DNA of 64,000 nucleotides from Streptomyces antimycoticus (GTDB lineage Bacteria > Actinomycetota > Actinomycetes > Streptomycetales > Streptomycetaceae), in assembly GCF_005405925.1 (NCBI RefSeq), contig NZ_BJHV01000001.1, forward strand, positions 5,952,001 through 6,016,000. The letters are read 5' to 3'. How positions within the stretch are numbered: the first letter of the stretch is position 1; each line of letters begins with the position of its first letter. The translations under genes were made by a program, and so were the position numbers. Of this stretch, positions 50,136 to 64,000 are shown piece by piece. Under the pieces are notes generated by a model that saw nothing but the letters and a program-made list of their open reading frames with translations, was not told the DNA's origin and did no database searches.

Positions 50136-51191
50136 GTGCAGGAACTCCACGACGCCCCTCTCGCGCCCCTCACCACCTTCCGCCTCGGCGGACCGGCCAA
50201 CCGGCTGATCACGGCCACGACCGACGACGAGGTCATCGCCGCGGTCCGGGCGGCCGACGCGGCCGGGACCCCGCTGTTGGTGATCGGCGGCGGCAGCAAT
50301 CTGGTCATCGCCGACAAGGGCTTCGACGGCACCGCCCTGCAGATCGCGACCAGCGGCTTCACGCTCGACGGCACCCGCCTGGAGCTCGCCGCGGGCGAGA
50401 ACTGGTCGGACGCCGTGGCCCGTACGGTCCGGGCGGGGCTCGCGGGCATCGAATGCCTCGCCGGAATCCCCGGCTCCGCGGGGGCCACGCCGATACAGAA
50501 CGTCGGCGCCTACGGCCAGGAGGTCTCCGCCACGATCACCGAGGTGATCGCCTACGACCGCCGCGCCGACGAGGTCGTCACGATCCCGAACGCCGACTGC
50601 GCCTTCTCCTACCGCCACAGCCGCTTCAAGGCCGACCCCGACCGCCATGTGGTGCTCCGGGTCCGCTTCGAGCTGGAGGACGCGGGCGGCCTCTCCGCGC
50701 CCGTGCGGTACGCCGAGACCGCGCGGGTGCTCGGCGTCGAGGTGGGGGACCGGGTGCCGGCCGCCGTCGCCCGCGAGACCGTCCTGGGACTGCGCGCGGG
50801 CAAGGGCATGGTGCTCGACCCCGAGGACCACGACACCTGGTCCGCGGGGTCGTTCTTCACCAACCCGGTGCTTGACCAGGACGCCTACGCCGCCTTCCTG
50901 GCCCGTGTCGCCGACCGCCTGGGCCCGGGCACCGCGGCGCCCGCTTTCCCGGCGGGCGACGGCCTGATCAAGACCTCCGCGGCCTGGCTGATCGACAAGG
51001 CGGGCTTCACCAAGGGCTACGGCACCGGCCCGGCCCGGATCTCCACCAAGCACACGCTCGCCCTCACCAACCGGGGCGAGGCCACGACCGAGGATCTGCT
51101 GGCGCTGGCCCGCGAGGTGGTGGCCGGGGTCGAGGGGGCGTTCGGGATCCGGCTGGTCAACGAGCCGGTGACGGTCGGCGTGAGCCTCTGA
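50136..51191 (+). CDS. murB: UDP-N-acetylenolpyruvoylglucosamine reductase
   Basis: Reduces the enolpyruvyl group in UDP-MurNAc synthesis, with FAD and NADPH. The 351 residues match type I MurB: PLTTFRLGGPANRLITA, LLVIGGGSNLVIADKGFDG for FAD, IPGSAGATPIQNVGAYGQEV, FSYRHSRFK, and the proton-donor serine in AGSFFTNPVLD with a final glutamate in the LVNEPVTVGV region. GTG 50136 is the best start although the ribosome site is weak. Convergent with the adenosine deaminase gene; the stops are six bases apart with no room for a terminator. Confidence 0.96.
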   Translation: MQELHDAPLAPLTTFRLGGPANRLITATTDDEVIAAVRAADAAGTPLLVIGGGSNLVIADKGFDGTALQIATSGFTLDGTRLELAAGENWSDAVARTVRAGLAGIECLAGIPGSAGATPIQNVGAYGQEVSATITEVIAYDRRADEVVTIPNADCAFSYRHSRFKADPDRHVVLRVRFELEDAGGLSAPVRYAETARVLGVEVGDRVPAAVARETVLGLRAGKGMVLDPEDHDTWSAGSFFTNPVLDQDAYAAFLARVADRLGPGTAAPAFPAGDGLIKTSAAWLIDKAGFTKGYGTGPARISTKHTLALTNRGEATTEDLLALAREVVAGVEGAFGIRLVNEPVTVGVSL

Positions 51192-51197
51192 CCCAGA

Positions 51198-52229
51198 CTA
51201 CTCACGTGAGGAGTCCGGGCCCGCCAGCCAGTCGTCGATATCCGCCAGCATCCGCGTCCGGACCTCCTCCGGCGCGGCCGACCCGCGCACCGACTGACGC
51301 GCCAGCTCGGCCAGTTCGGCGTCCGTGAAGCCGTGGTGCTCGCGCACCAGCTCGTACTGCGCCGCCAGCCGTGAGCCGAAGAGCAGCGGGTCGTCCGCCC
51401 CGAGCGCCATCGGCACCCCCGCGTCGTACAGCGTCCGCAGCGGGACGTCCTCCGGCTTCTCGTAGACGCCGAGCGCCACGTTCGACGACGGGCACACCTC
51501 GCAGGTCACCTGGCGCTCGGCGAGCTTGGCGAGCAGCCGTGGGTCCTCCGCCGCGCGCACCCCGTGGCCGACCCGGGCCGCGCCGAGGTCGTCCAGGCAG
51601 TCCCGCACGCTGCCGGCGCCCGACAGCTCGCCGCCGTGCGGCGCCGCCAGCAGCCCGCCCTCCCGGGCGATGGCGAAGGCCCGGTCGAAGTCACGGGCGA
51701 ATCCGCGCCGCTCGTCGTTGGAGAGGCCGAAGCCGACCACGCCGCGGTCCGCGTAGCGCACCGCGAGCCGGGCCAGGGTGCGCGCCTCCAGCGGATGCTT
51801 CATGCGGTTGGCGGCGACCAGCACCCTGATGCCAAGGCCGGTGTCCGCGGAGGCGCTCTCGACCGCGTCCAGGATGACCTCCATCGCCGGGATCAGCCCG
51901 CCCAGGCGCGGGGCGTACGAGGTGGGGTCGACCTGGATCTCCAGCCACTGGGCCCCGTCCCGCACGTCCTCCTGGGCCGCCTCGCGCACCAGCCGCCGGA
52001 TGTCGTCGGCGTCCCGCAGGCAGGACCGCGCGATGTCGTACAGCCGCTGGAAGCGGAACCAGCCGCGCTCATCGGTGGCCCGCAACTTCGGCGGCTCACC
52101 GCCGCTCAGTGCCTCGGGCAGGTGGACGCCGTACTTGTCGGCGAGTTCCAGGAGGGTCGCGGGGCGCATGGAGCCGGTGAAGTGAAGGTGCAGATGCGCT
52201 TTGGGGAGCAGGTGTACATCGCGTGCCAT
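51198..52229 (-). CDS. add: Adenosine deaminase
   Basis: 343 residues: LLPKAHLHLHFTGSM (zinc HxH), AAPHGGELSGAGSVRD (zinc His and catalytic Glu region), ARVGHGVRAAEDP (His) and MALGADDPLLFGS (zinc Asp pair). These match the adenosine deaminase family; the motif set is complete, though the Streptomyces group with FTGSMR (not LDGS) may prefer a modified nucleoside. ATG 52229 is the conserved start; its ribosome site is poor. Purine salvage is the expected role. Confidence 0.87.
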   Translation of the reverse strand: MARDVHLLPKAHLHLHFTGSMRPATLLELADKYGVHLPEALSGGEPPKLRATDERGWFRFQRLYDIARSCLRDADDIRRLVREAAQEDVRDGAQWLEIQVDPTSYAPRLGGLIPAMEVILDAVESASADTGLGIRVLVAANRMKHPLEARTLARLAVRYADRGVVGFGLSNDERRGFARDFDRAFAIAREGGLLAAPHGGELSGAGSVRDCLDDLGAARVGHGVRAAEDPRLLAKLAERQVTCEVCPSSNVALGVYEKPEDVPLRTLYDAGVPMALGADDPLLFGSRLAAQYELVREHHGFTDAELAELARQSVRGSAAPEEVRTRMLADIDDWLAGPDSSRE

Positions 52230-52362
52230 CTGCAGATACTGCCGTACGACCGGACCCGCCGGTACCGCTTTCCCCGAACGGGGAGGTGCACACATGAGGA
52301 AGGGCCGGATCCGCTCCCCGCGGATTCCGGCCCGTTCCCTGCGTGCGTGCGACCCGTGCGCC

Positions 52363-53600
52363 TTACGCGCTCGCCTCGCCCAGCAGCTTCTGCAGCCGGG
52401 AGACGCCCTCGACGAGGTCCTCGTCGCCCAGCGCGTACGACAGCCGCAGATAGCCCGGGGTGCCGAAGGCCTCACCCGGCACCACCGCGACCTCGGCCTC
52501 CTCCAGGATCAGCTCCGCCAGCTCGACGCTGGTCCGCGGCCGCTTGCCGCGGATCTCCCTGCCGAGCAGCCCCTTGACCGAGGGGTAGGCGTAGAAGGCG
52601 CCCTCCGGCTCCGGGCACTCGACGCCGTCGATCTCGTTCAGCATCCGCACGATGGTGCGGCGGCGGCGGTCGAACGCCTCGCGCATCGTGGCCACGGCGT
52701 CCAGGTCGCCCGAGACGGCGGTCAGCGCGGCGACCTGAGCGACATTGCTCACATTCGAGGTGGCGTGCGACTGCAGGTTGGTCGCGGCCTTGATGACGTC
52801 CTTGGGGCCGATGACCCAGCCCACCCGCCAGCCGGTCATCGCGTACGTCTTCGCGACACCGTTGACCACGATGCACTTGTCGCGCAGCTCGGGCACCACG
52901 ACCGGCAGCGAGTGGAACTCGGCGTCGCCGTAGACCAGGTGCTCGTAGATCTCGTCGGTCAGCACCCACAGCCCGTGCTCGGCGGCCCAGCGGCCGACCT
53001 CCTCGATCTGCTCACGGCTGTAGACCGCGCCGGTGGGGTTCGAGGGGGAGACGAAGAGCAGCACCTTGGTGTGCTCGGTGCGGGCCGCCTCCAGCTGCTC
53101 GACGGAGACGCGGTAGCCGGTCGTCTCGTCGGCGACGACCTCCACCGGGACACCGCCGGCCAGCCGGATCGACTCCGGGTAGGTGGTCCAGTAGGGCGCG
53201 GGGACGATGACCTCGTCGCCCGGGTCCAGGATCGCGGCGAACGCCTCGTAGATCGCCTGCTTGCCGCCGTTGGTCACCAGGACCTGGGCCGCCTCGACCT
53301 CGTACCCGCTGTCGCGCAGCGTCTTCGCTGCGATCGCGGTCTTGAGCTCGGGGAGCCCGCCGGCCGGCGTGTAGCGGTGGTACTTCGGTTCGCGGCAGGC
53401 CGCCGCCGCGGCGTCGACGACGTAGTCGGGCGTGGGGAAGTCGGGCTCACCGGCGCCGAAGCCGATCACCGGACGGCCGGCGGCCTTGAGGGCCTTGGCC
53501 TTGGCGTCGACGGCGAGGGTCGCGGACTCGGAGATCGAGCCGATCCGGGCCGATACCCGCCGGTCGGTCGGGGACTGTACGGGGGAGTAGCAGCGGTCAT
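52363..53600 (-). CDS. aspC: Aspartate aminotransferase, class I/II (apparent frameshift near the start)
   Basis: PLP enzyme exchanging amino groups between aspartate and 2-oxoglutarate. [53 protein letters not shown] and the Schiff-base lysine in [17 protein letters not shown] identify the Streptomyces-type enzyme. The N-terminus [10 protein letters not shown] begins at ATG 53600, but the frame changes in the run 53570-53573 (GGGG on the plus strand). Restoring one base gives [20 protein letters not shown] and 412 residues, as in relatives. The intact portion alone starts at 53469 and would lack essential N-terminal residues. Confidence 0.88.
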
Positions 53601-53781
53601 AGATGCATCGTCGCAGACGGGCGAAATGGGTGGCACATGGGTTTGCGGAGACTTCGCGCGCTTCTCGTTCGACGCCCGGCCGTCAAGCACGTACACTCAA
53701 CCGTCGTTGGCCGATCAACAGCCGCATCCGACCGCACACTCCGTGCAGCCGGATGTATGCGGTAGGTTGGTGGTGCCGCGA

Positions 53782-53854
53782 AGGGTCGTAGCTCAATTGG
53801 TAGAGCACTGGTCTCCAAAACCAGCGGTTGGGGGTTCAAGTCCCTCCGGCCCTG
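53782..53854 (+). tRNA. tRNA-Trp (CCA)
   Basis: Acceptor AGGGTCG pairs with CGGCCCT (one T-G pair); anticodon CCA at 53815-53817 in CTCCAAAAC; the T arm is GGGGTTCAAGTCCC. Its place directly before secE is conserved across actinobacteria. Confidence 0.96.
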
Positions 53855-53961
53855 CTACACGCACTTTGATCAGGGTGCGTGCATGCGTACGCAAGGACAA
53901 GCACCGCTGTGCGGCCGGGCCGGACGCGGCACGGCCACGACCCGGATTCAGGTGAGGACGA

Positions 53962-54255
53962 GTGACGGAAGCCCTTGGCTCCACCGCGACGCCTGAGAGC
54001 GGTCGTCCCGACGAGGACGAGGTGGCGACCAAGCGGGGTCGCCGTGGTGGCAAGCGCGCGAAGAAGGGGCCCTTCGGCCGCCTCGCGCTCTTCTACCGCC
54101 AGATCATCGCTGAGCTGCGGAAGGTCGTCTGGCCCACCCGCAGTCAGCTGTCGACGTACACCAGTGTGGTGATCGTTTTCGTCGTCATCATGATCGGCAT
54201 CGTGACCGTGATTGACTATGGGTTCAATAACGCCATCAAGTACGTCTTTGGCTGA
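53962..54255 (+). CDS. secE: Preprotein translocase subunit SecE
   Basis: 97 residues. A charged N-terminus (KRGRRGGKRAKKGPFGRLAL) is followed by the amphipathic FYRQIIAELRKVVWPTRSQL and one membrane helix (VVIVFVVIMIGIVTVIDYGF), the single-helix form of SecE that clamps SecY. GTG 53962 follows GGTGAGGA. Co-directional with nusG, 83 bases downstream. Confidence 0.96.
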   Translation: MTEALGSTATPESGRPDEDEVATKRGRRGGKRAKKGPFGRLALFYRQIIAELRKVVWPTRSQLSTYTSVVIVFVVIMIGIVTVIDYGFNNAIKYVFG

Positions 54256-54338
54256 GACCCACGCGAAAGGCGGCCGCCGTCCCGGCGTCGCCTCTTTCGC
54301 ACGTTCCACCCCTTTGAAGCCAGGAAGAAGCAGCCACA

Positions 54339-55205
54339 GTGTCTGACCCGAACCTGAACGACGCCGCCGAGCCCGTCGAGTCCCGTGAGGACGAGCTCGA
54401 CATCGTTGAGGCGGCGGACTCCGACCAGGCTGAAGCAGCCGACGCCGCGGCGGGCGTGCCCGCCGAGGAGGACGCGCTGCGCGTCGAGGGCGAGGACGCC
54501 CTCGAGGCCGATGCGGCCCCCGCGGCCGAGCCGGACGGGCTGGACGAGGCAGAAGACGCGGCCGAGGCAGAGGCCGAGACCGAGGTCGTCGACCCGGTCG
54601 AGGCGCTCCGCCAGGAGCTGCGCGGACTGCCCGGTGAGTGGTACGTGATCCACACCTACGCGGGCTACGAGAAGCGCGTGAAGGCCAACCTGGAGCAGCG
54701 TGCCGTCTCGCTGAACGTCGAGGACTTCATCTATCAGGCCGAGGTCCCCGAGGAAGAGATCGTCCAGATCAAGAACGGCGAGCGCAAGAACGTCCGGCAG
54801 AACAAGCTGCCCGGCTATGTGCTCGTCCGCATGGACCTGACCAACGAATCGTGGGGTGTCGTCCGCAACACGCCGGGCGTCACCGGCTTCGTGGGCAACG
54901 CCTACGACCCGTACCCGCTGACCTTGGACGAGATCGTCAAGATGCTCGCCCCCGAGGCCGAGGAGAAGGCCGCGAAGGCCGCCGCCGAGGAGAGCGGCAT
55001 GCCGGCGCCGAGCCGCAAGGTCGAGGTCCAGGTGCTGGACTTCGAGGTCGGCGACTCGGTCACGGTCACCGACGGCCCGTTCGCGACCCTGCAGGCGACG
55101 ATCAACGAGATCAACGCCGACTCGAAGAAGGTCAAGGGCCTGGTGGAGATCTTCGGCCGGGAGACCCCGGTCGAGCTGAGCTTCGACCAGATCCAGAAGA
55201 ACTGA
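54339..55205 (+). CDS. nusG: Transcription termination/antitermination protein NusG
   Basis: 288 residues. The first 98 are an acidic Asp/Glu/Ala-rich extension, then the NGN domain ([20 protein letters not shown]) and the KOW domain ([20 protein letters not shown]). NusG binds RNA polymerase and links it to the ribosome or Rho. GTG 54339 follows AGGAAG. The extension is much longer than in E. coli (181 residues in total) but common in Streptomyces. Confidence 0.97.
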   Translation: MSDPNLNDAAEPVESREDELDIVEAADSDQAEAADAAAGVPAEEDALRVEGEDALEADAAPAAEPDGLDEAEDAAEAEAETEVVDPVEALRQELRGLPGEWYVIHTYAGYEKRVKANLEQRAVSLNVEDFIYQAEVPEEEIVQIKNGERKNVRQNKLPGYVLVRMDLTNESWGVVRNTPGVTGFVGNAYDPYPLTLDEIVKMLAPEAEEKAAKAAAEESGMPAPSRKVEVQVLDFEVGDSVTVTDGPFATLQATINEINADSKKVKGLVEIFGRETPVELSFDQIQKN

Positions 55206-55228
55206 GTCTCCTCAACGGAACTTCCGAA

Positions 55229-55270
55229 CAGGTCAGACGGGCTTTCGCGGCCGGTCTGACCTGCTCGGTT
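55229..55270 (+). terminator. Stem-loop between nusG and rplK
   Basis: CAGGTCAGAC (55229-55238) pairs perfectly with GTCTGACCTG (55254-55263), with a 15-base loop and GGTTTT after. Either the secE-nusG terminator or an attenuator ahead of rplKA. Confidence 0.8.
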
Positions 55271-55370
55271 TTAAGGCGCACACCTATACCCGTTATCGTT
55301 GTGCGGTATGCCTCCATCCGGATGATCCGGTTCGGAGGCGAACCACCTCTCACTAGGACCCGGAGAGAGC

Positions 55371-55805
55371 ATGCCTCCCAAGAAGAAGAAGGTCACGGGG
55401 CTGATCAAGCTCCAGATCCAGGCCGGCGCCGCGAACCCGGCCCCGCCGGTCGGCCCCGCGCTGGGCCAGCACGGCGTCAACATCATGGAGTTCTGCAAGG
55501 CCTACAACGCCGCGACCGAGTCGCAGCGTGGCATGGTCGTGCCGGTGGAGATCACGGTCTACGAGGACCGCTCCTTCACCTTCGTGACCAAGACCCCGCC
55601 GGCCGCCAAGCTGATCCTCAAGGCCGCGGGCGTGGAGAAGGGCTCCGGCGAGCCTCACAAGACCAAGGTCGCCAAGATCAGCCGCGACCAGGTGCGTGAG
55701 ATCGCCACCACCAAGATGCCCGACCTGAACGCCAACGACCTGGACGCCGCCGAGAAGATCATCGCCGGCACCGCCCGTTCCATGGGCGTCACGGTCGAGG
55801 GCTGA
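55371..55805 (+). CDS. rplK: 50S ribosomal protein L11
   Basis: 144 residues: [40 protein letters not shown] and the C-terminal RNA-binding domain with [21 protein letters not shown]11 forms the GTPase-associated centre and is the thiostrepton site; its N-terminal prolines are present. ATG 55371 follows CGGAGAG. Confidence 0.98.
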   Translation: MPPKKKKVTGLIKLQIQAGAANPAPPVGPALGQHGVNIMEFCKAYNAATESQRGMVVPVEITVYEDRSFTFVTKTPPAAKLILKAAGVEKGSGEPHKTKVAKISRDQVREIATTKMPDLNANDLDAAEKIIAGTARSMGVTVEG

Positions 55806-55899
55806 CACCTCCACGGCGAGGGCCCACAGCCCCCGCAGCCACGTGTGGCAGGGCCAAGCGCTGGCCCGGACCACGAACTCCACACCAACAGGAGCAACA

Positions 55900-56619
55900 G
55901 TGAGCAAGCGCAGCAAGACTCTCCGCGCTGCGGACGCCAAGATCGACCGGGAGCGCAACTACGCCCCGCTCGAGGCCGTCCGTCTCGCGAAGGACACCTC
56001 CGCGACCAAGTTCGACGCGACCGTCGAGGTCGCCATGCGCCTGGGTGTCGACCCGCGCAAGGCCGACCAGATGGTCCGCGGCACCGTGAACCTGCCGCAC
56101 GGCACCGGTAAGACCGCCCGGGTCCTGGTCTTCGCGACCGGTGACCGTGCTGCGGCCGCGGAGGCCGCCGGCGCCGACATCGTCGGCTCCGACGAGCTCA
56201 TCGACGAGGTGTCCAAGGGGCGTCTGGACTTCGACGCCGTCGTCGCCACCCCGGACCTCATGGGCAAGGTCGGCCGCCTCGGCCGGGTGCTCGGTCCGCG
56301 TGGTCTGATGCCGAACCCGAAGACCGGAACCGTCACCCCGGACGTGGCCAAGGCCGTCACGGACATCAAGGGCGGCAAGATCGAGTTCCGCGTCGACAAG
56401 CACTCCAACCTGCACTTCATCATCGGCAAGCTCTCGTTCGACGAGACCAAGCTGGTGGAGAACTACGCCGCGGCGCTCGAGGAGATCAACCGTCTCAAGC
56501 CGTCCGCCGCGAAGGGCCGCTACATCAAGAAGGCGACCCTGACCACCACGATGGGCCCCGGCATCCCGCTGGACGCCAACCGCACCCGCAACCTGCTGGT
56601 CGAGGAAGAGGCCGTCTGA
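55900..56619 (+). CDS. rplA: 50S ribosomal protein L1
   Basis: 239 residues: [40 protein letters not shown] and [18 protein letters not shown]1 forms the mobile stalk at the ribosomal E site and commonly represses its own operon. GTG 55900 after AGGAGCAAC is preferred over an open frame to 55843. Confidence 0.98.
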   Translation: MSKRSKTLRAADAKIDRERNYAPLEAVRLAKDTSATKFDATVEVAMRLGVDPRKADQMVRGTVNLPHGTGKTARVLVFATGDRAAAAEAAGADIVGSDELIDEVSKGRLDFDAVVATPDLMGKVGRLGRVLGPRGLMPNPKTGTVTPDVAKAVTDIKGGKIEFRVDKHSNLHFIIGKLSFDETKLVENYAAALEEINRLKPSAAKGRYIKKATLTTTMGPGIPLDANRTRNLLVEEEAV

Positions 56620-56655
56620 GGCCGCCTCTGACCCAGCGCACCACGGTGTGCAACC

Positions 56656-56700
56656 GCCGGGCCCCCGCACCGCGTCGAAGGTGCGGGGGCCCGGCGTCTT
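56656..56700 (+). terminator. Terminator after rplA
   Basis: GCCGGGCCCCCGCACC (56656-56671) pairs with GGTGCGGGGGCCCGGC (56680-56695), a perfect 16-bp stem, followed by GTCTT. One of the strongest hairpins in the window. Confidence 0.88.
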
Positions 56701-56768
56701 CCGTTGTCGGCCCCCTCCGCTAAAGTCACTCTGCAGACGTAAAAGAGACATAAAAATAAGGGGGAGCC

Positions 56769-57656
56769 GTGCGCGGTACTCATGTCGGTGCGCGTTGGGC
56801 TATAGCCGCTGGAAGCGTCGTCCTCATGGTCGGCCTCACCGCGTGCGGGAGCGAGAAGTCCGACGAGGACAAGGCCGGTGAGAAGACGGGCGACAAGTCC
56901 GGCCAGTCCGCGATGAGCCCGCTGGCGGCGCTCAAGCTGGCCTCGCAGCGGACGGACCAGAAGAACTCGGCCAAGGTCGAGGGCACCACCAAGATGGGCG
57001 AGCAGAACTCGCAGATGTCCGGCGACATGGACTGGGCCAACGGCATCCGGGCCAACATGTCCATCACCCAGAGCGGCGGTGCCATCGCCTCCTCCCCGAT
57101 CGAGGGCAAGGCGATGGACGCGCGCTACACCCCGGACGCGATGTTCCTGAACATGGGCGACGAGTTCGCCGCGCAGGCCGGTGGCGGCAAGCACTGGGTG
57201 AAGTACGACTACGACGTGCTGGCCCAGAAGGCGGGCCCCTCGGGCGCCTTCCTGAAGGACCAGATGCAGAACAACAACCCGTCGCGCTCGGTGGAGCTGC
57301 TGCTCGCCACCGGCAAGGTCAAGAGCGTGGGTTCCGAGGACGTGAAGGGCGTCAAGGCCACGCACTACACCGGCACGGTCAAGGTCTCCGAGATCGCCAA
57401 GATGCAGTCCAAGGAGCTCAGCCAGTCGGATCTGGACGCCCTGCAGAAGCAGCTCGAGACCTCCGGCATGGACACCGAGACCATCGACCTGTGGGTCGAC
57501 GGCCAGAACCTGCTGGTCAAGAAGCGTGAGCAGGCCCAGAGCAACAACGGGTCCTACGACTCCACCGTCTACTACTCGGACTACGGCACCGCCGTGACGG
57601 TCGAGGAGCCGACGTCCTCGGACACCGTGGACTTCCAGGACATGCTCCAGCAGTAG
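56769..57656 (+). CDS. Lipoprotein of the LolA/LppX-like fold
   Basis: 295 residues: GTG 56769 after AAGGGGGAG, signal peptide with lipobox VGLTAC, then an acidic linker and an extracellular beta-rich domain (VKYDYDVLAQKAGPSGAF, KSVGSEDVKGVKATHYTGTV, IDLWVDGQNLLVKKREQAQS). It resembles lipid-binding LppX/LprG-like proteins of actinomycetes. It sits between rplA and rplJ with its own AT-rich promoter region (AAAAGAGACATAAAAATAAG at 56740), so it is a separate unit inside the ribosomal cluster. Also similar in plan to the protein at 10.8 kb. Confidence 0.85.
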   Translation: MRGTHVGARWAIAAGSVVLMVGLTACGSEKSDEDKAGEKTGDKSGQSAMSPLAALKLASQRTDQKNSAKVEGTTKMGEQNSQMSGDMDWANGIRANMSITQSGGAIASSPIEGKAMDARYTPDAMFLNMGDEFAAQAGGGKHWVKYDYDVLAQKAGPSGAFLKDQMQNNNPSRSVELLLATGKVKSVGSEDVKGVKATHYTGTVKVSEIAKMQSKELSQSDLDALQKQLETSGMDTETIDLWVDGQNLLVKKREQAQSNNGSYDSTVYYSDYGTAVTVEEPTSSDTVDFQDMLQQ

Positions 57657-57689
57657 AGCCGATTTGCCTGGCCGCGGCCCGTTCGCGTA

Positions 57690-57930
57690 ATCTCCTACAG
57701 AAGCCAAAGACCGCTGGTTGTCGCTGTGCCCCCGTAAGGGGTCCGGTGGCTGAAGGATCCGCTAGCTGCGGGCGACCTGCGTAGGTGTATGTGGTTGAAC
57801 TCCCGAACGGGCCGTGAGCCCCGCCGGTCGAGTTACGCCCCGAGCGCCTGCGCCGGGGCGTTTTCGCATTGTCCAGTCTCCTTCCTTCAGGCCGAAGCGG
57901 TCCTCATCACCCGGAAGGAGGCCGAGGCTC
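57690..57930 (+). promoter_or_regulatory. L10 leader with attenuator, upstream of rplJ
   Basis: The 270-base leader before rplJ contains several paired segments, GTAGGTGTATGTGG, and a terminator-like hairpin ACGCCCCG/CGGGGCGT at 57835-57861 followed by TTTT. By position and shape it is the ribosomal L10 leader, where the L10-L12 complex binds its own mRNA to limit rplJL expression. Exact folding was not computed. Confidence 0.72.
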
Positions 57931-58491
57931 ATGGCGAGTCCTGACAAGGTCGCAGCCGTCGACGAGATGCGGGAGAAGTTCCGCAACTCCAACGCGGCTG
58001 TCGTCACCGCGTACACCGGTCTCACCGTTGCGCAGCTCAAGGAGCTGCGCCGTTCGCTCGGTGAGAACGTTCAGTACCGTGTGGTGAAGAACACGCTGAC
58101 CAAGATCGCGGCCAACGAGGCCGGGATCAACCAGCTCGACGACCTGTTCGCGGGTTCGTCGGCCGTCGCCTTCGTGACCGGTGACCCGGTCGAGGCGGCG
58201 AAGGGTCTCCGTGACTTCGCCAAGGAGAACCCCGCTCTCGTCATCAAGGGCGGTGTCCTTGATGGCAAGGCGCTGTCCGCCGACGAGATCAAGACGCTCG
58301 CGGACCTCGAGTCCCGTGAGGTGCTGCTCGCCAAGCTGGCGGGTGCGATGAAGGCCAAGCAGTCCCAGGCTGCCGCGCTCTTCCAGGCCCCGCTGTCCAA
58401 GTTCATCCGGACCGCCGAGGCGCTCCGGCAGAAGCAGGCCGAGCAGGGCGGTGCCGAATCCCCGGCTCCCGCCGAGGCCGAGTCCGAGTAA
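57931..58491 (+). CDS. rplJ: 50S ribosomal protein L10
   Basis: 186 residues: [40 protein letters not shown] and [17 protein letters not shown], with the C-terminal helix that carries L12 dimers. L10 forms the base of the stalk. ATG 57931 follows GGAAGGAGG; the frame is open to 57814 inside the leader but the conserved start is here. Confidence 0.98.
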   Translation: MASPDKVAAVDEMREKFRNSNAAVVTAYTGLTVAQLKELRRSLGENVQYRVVKNTLTKIAANEAGINQLDDLFAGSSAVAFVTGDPVEAAKGLRDFAKENPALVIKGGVLDGKALSADEIKTLADLESREVLLAKLAGAMKAKQSQAAALFQAPLSKFIRTAEALRQKQAEQGGAESPAPAEAESE

Positions 58492-58575
58492 TCAGGCTCC
58501 GGTCGCAGCGGGCCGGGAAGCCCGCCGACATGTACATCCGGCACCACCTGCCGAATTAGTGGAAGGACCGCCATC

Positions 58576-58965
58576 ATGGCGAAGCTCAGCCAGGACGACC
58601 TGCTCGCGCAGTTCGAGGAGATGACCCTCATCGAGCTCTCCGAGTTCGTGAAGGCCTTCGAGGAGAAGTTCGACGTCACCGCCGCCGCCCCGGCCGCCGT
58701 CGTGGCCGCCGCCCCGGGCGCCCCGGGTGCCGCTGCCCCGGCCGAGGAGGAGAAGGACGAGTTCGACGTCATCCTCACCGGCGCCGGCGACAAGAAGATC
58801 CAGGTCATTAAGGTCGTGCGTGAGCTGACCTCCCTGGGTCTGAAGGAGGCCAAGGACCTCGTCGACGGCACCCCGAAGCCGGTCCTCGAGAAGGTCAACA
58901 AGGAGCAGGCCGACAAGGCCGCCGAGTCCCTCAAGGGCGCCGGCGCCTCCGTCGAGGTCAAGTGA
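58576..58965 (+). CDS. rplL: 50S ribosomal protein L7/L12
   Basis: 129 residues: the N-terminal dimerisation part ([20 protein letters not shown]), an Ala/Pro hinge and the factor-binding domain ([20 protein letters not shown]). Present in several copies per ribosome and recruits GTPase factors. ATG 58576 with GGAAGGA upstream. Same transcript as rplJ. Confidence 0.98.
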   Translation: MAKLSQDDLLAQFEEMTLIELSEFVKAFEEKFDVTAAAPAAVVAAAPGAPGAAAPAEEEKDEFDVILTGAGDKKIQVIKVVRELTSLGLKEAKDLVDGTPKPVLEKVNKEQADKAAESLKGAGASVEVK

Positions 58966-59024
58966 CCTCTCGGCCCGCCGCCACACGCCCGTAGGACGTC
59001 CGGCGGCGCGGCCCGGTTCCAGCC

Positions 59025-59060
59025 AAGGGCGATCACCCGTTCGGGTGGTCGCCCTTCGGC
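59025..59060 (+). terminator. Terminator after rplL
   Basis: AAGGGCGATCACCCG (59025-59039) pairs with CGGGTGGTCGCCCTT (59042-59056), one mismatch, minimal loop. It probably attenuates read-through from rplJL into rpoBC. Confidence 0.8.
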
Positions 59061-59363
59061 GTTCCCGTCACGGCTACATTGTCTTACGGGGTTGTGGAGG
59101 TAGGGTGATCTTCGTTGCCTGTCGCCACGCCCTGTGACGATCTCGCCGGAGTGGGGGGCCTTGACGAACGGCACGCAGCGCGCAATTCTCAGGACGCGAC
59201 GCCACATCGATCCAAAAGTCCGAGGCATGGATCGTCGGCGAAGCGGGCAGTATCGATATGCGCATCGAGCGCGCGGGCTGCCGACAGGGCGGATGAAGAC
59301 AACGAGGGGCACGCCCCTCACCGGAGGGAGAGATTGGCACTGCCGGTCTCAGAAACTCGGCGC

Positions 59364-59392
59364 TGGACATCAGTGTGCCAAGTGGCTACACT
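59364..59392 (+). promoter_or_regulatory. Probable housekeeping promoter of rpoBC
   Basis: TGGACA (59364-59369), a 17-bp spacer and TACACT (59387-59392) closely match the major vegetative sigma consensus TTGACA-N17-TANNNT. It lies 160 bases before the rpoB start. The remainder of the 490-bp gap (59061-59553) shows nothing else I can name. Confidence 0.6.
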
Positions 59393-59553
59393 GACCCTTT
59401 GCGCTGCCTGTTAGCTGCTCCCTGCCCGTCACCAGGGGCATACCTACCTTCGAGCACTACTGATGGAAACACCCTGACCAGGGATTTCATCCATGGGCTC
59501 TCGGTAGGACCGGTACGCGCGTAGTGAGTCCGAGCCCTCGGAAGGACCCCCTC

Positions 59554-63036
<3,483 letters not shown>

Positions 63037-63128
63037 CGGGTCTGGCCGGGGCGCTTCCACCAAGGTGCCCCGGCCTCTCCCCGGACCCCCAGTCAGACCC
63101 GAAGACACGACCCTGAAAGAGGGATTGA

Positions 63129-64000
<872 letters not shown>

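Overview
The window is a contiguous piece of the core chromosome of a high-GC actinomycete, almost certainly a Streptomyces. The evidence is codon usage with G or C at nearly every third position, many GTG starts with 4-base stop/start overlaps, the local gene order, and a Streptomyces-type intergenic repeat at 3.8 kb. No prophage, insertion sequence, CRISPR array or secondary-metabolite cluster is visible.

Layout. 0-3.7 kb holds the end of the main complex I operon (nuoL, nuoM, nuoN). 3.7-15 kb holds a regulator remnant next to intergenic repeats, a frameshifted lipoprotein, fumarylacetoacetase, an ATP-grasp/flavoprotein pair, a polyprenyl diphosphate synthase, a LolA-like protein with an ABC exporter, and a secreted M28 aminopeptidase. 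15-28 kb is read on the minus strand: RarD, an NmrA-type reductase, a KimA-like permease, the 2-oxoacid:ferredoxin oxidoreductase korAB, a NarL-type response regulator and three sensor kinases. 28.3-38.6 kb, divergent from the kinases, is a second and incomplete complex I operon: A, B, C, H, I, J, K, L, M and N, without D, E, F or G. 38.7-48.2 kb carries htpX, yccF, yajQ, tRNA-Tyr, a GH30 glycosidase, an MscL-like channel with a zinc ribbon, two amidohydrolases and small genes. 48.5-64 kb is the conserved block tRNA-Thr, tRNA-Met, rpmG, two MaoC dehydratases, murB, adenosine deaminase, aspartate aminotransferase, tRNA-Trp, secE, nusG, rplK, rplA, a lipoprotein, rplJ, rplL, rpoB and rpoC (cut by the window end).

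How the genes fit together. The second complex I operon lacks the NADH-oxidising module, and korAB nearby makes reduced ferredoxin. A ferredoxin-fed, proton-pumping complex that borrows NuoD from the main operon is a reasonable inference. The polyprenyl synthase probably makes the menaquinone side chain that both complexes need.

Most notable observations. (1) RpoB has Asn where sensitive bacteria have Ser531 (E. coli numbering), plus N518T, a change expected to reduce rifamycin binding. (2) The middle sensor kinase is an exact chimera of its two neighbours, made by a 1,654-bp tandem duplication through a 453-bp identical core. (3) Nine single-base losses in G/C runs break eight genes that are otherwise full length, which points to uncorrected sequencing errors. 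(4) There is a TetR-type operator in front of an amidohydrolase, and GGGYTAGCCC sites occur upstream of all three kinases.
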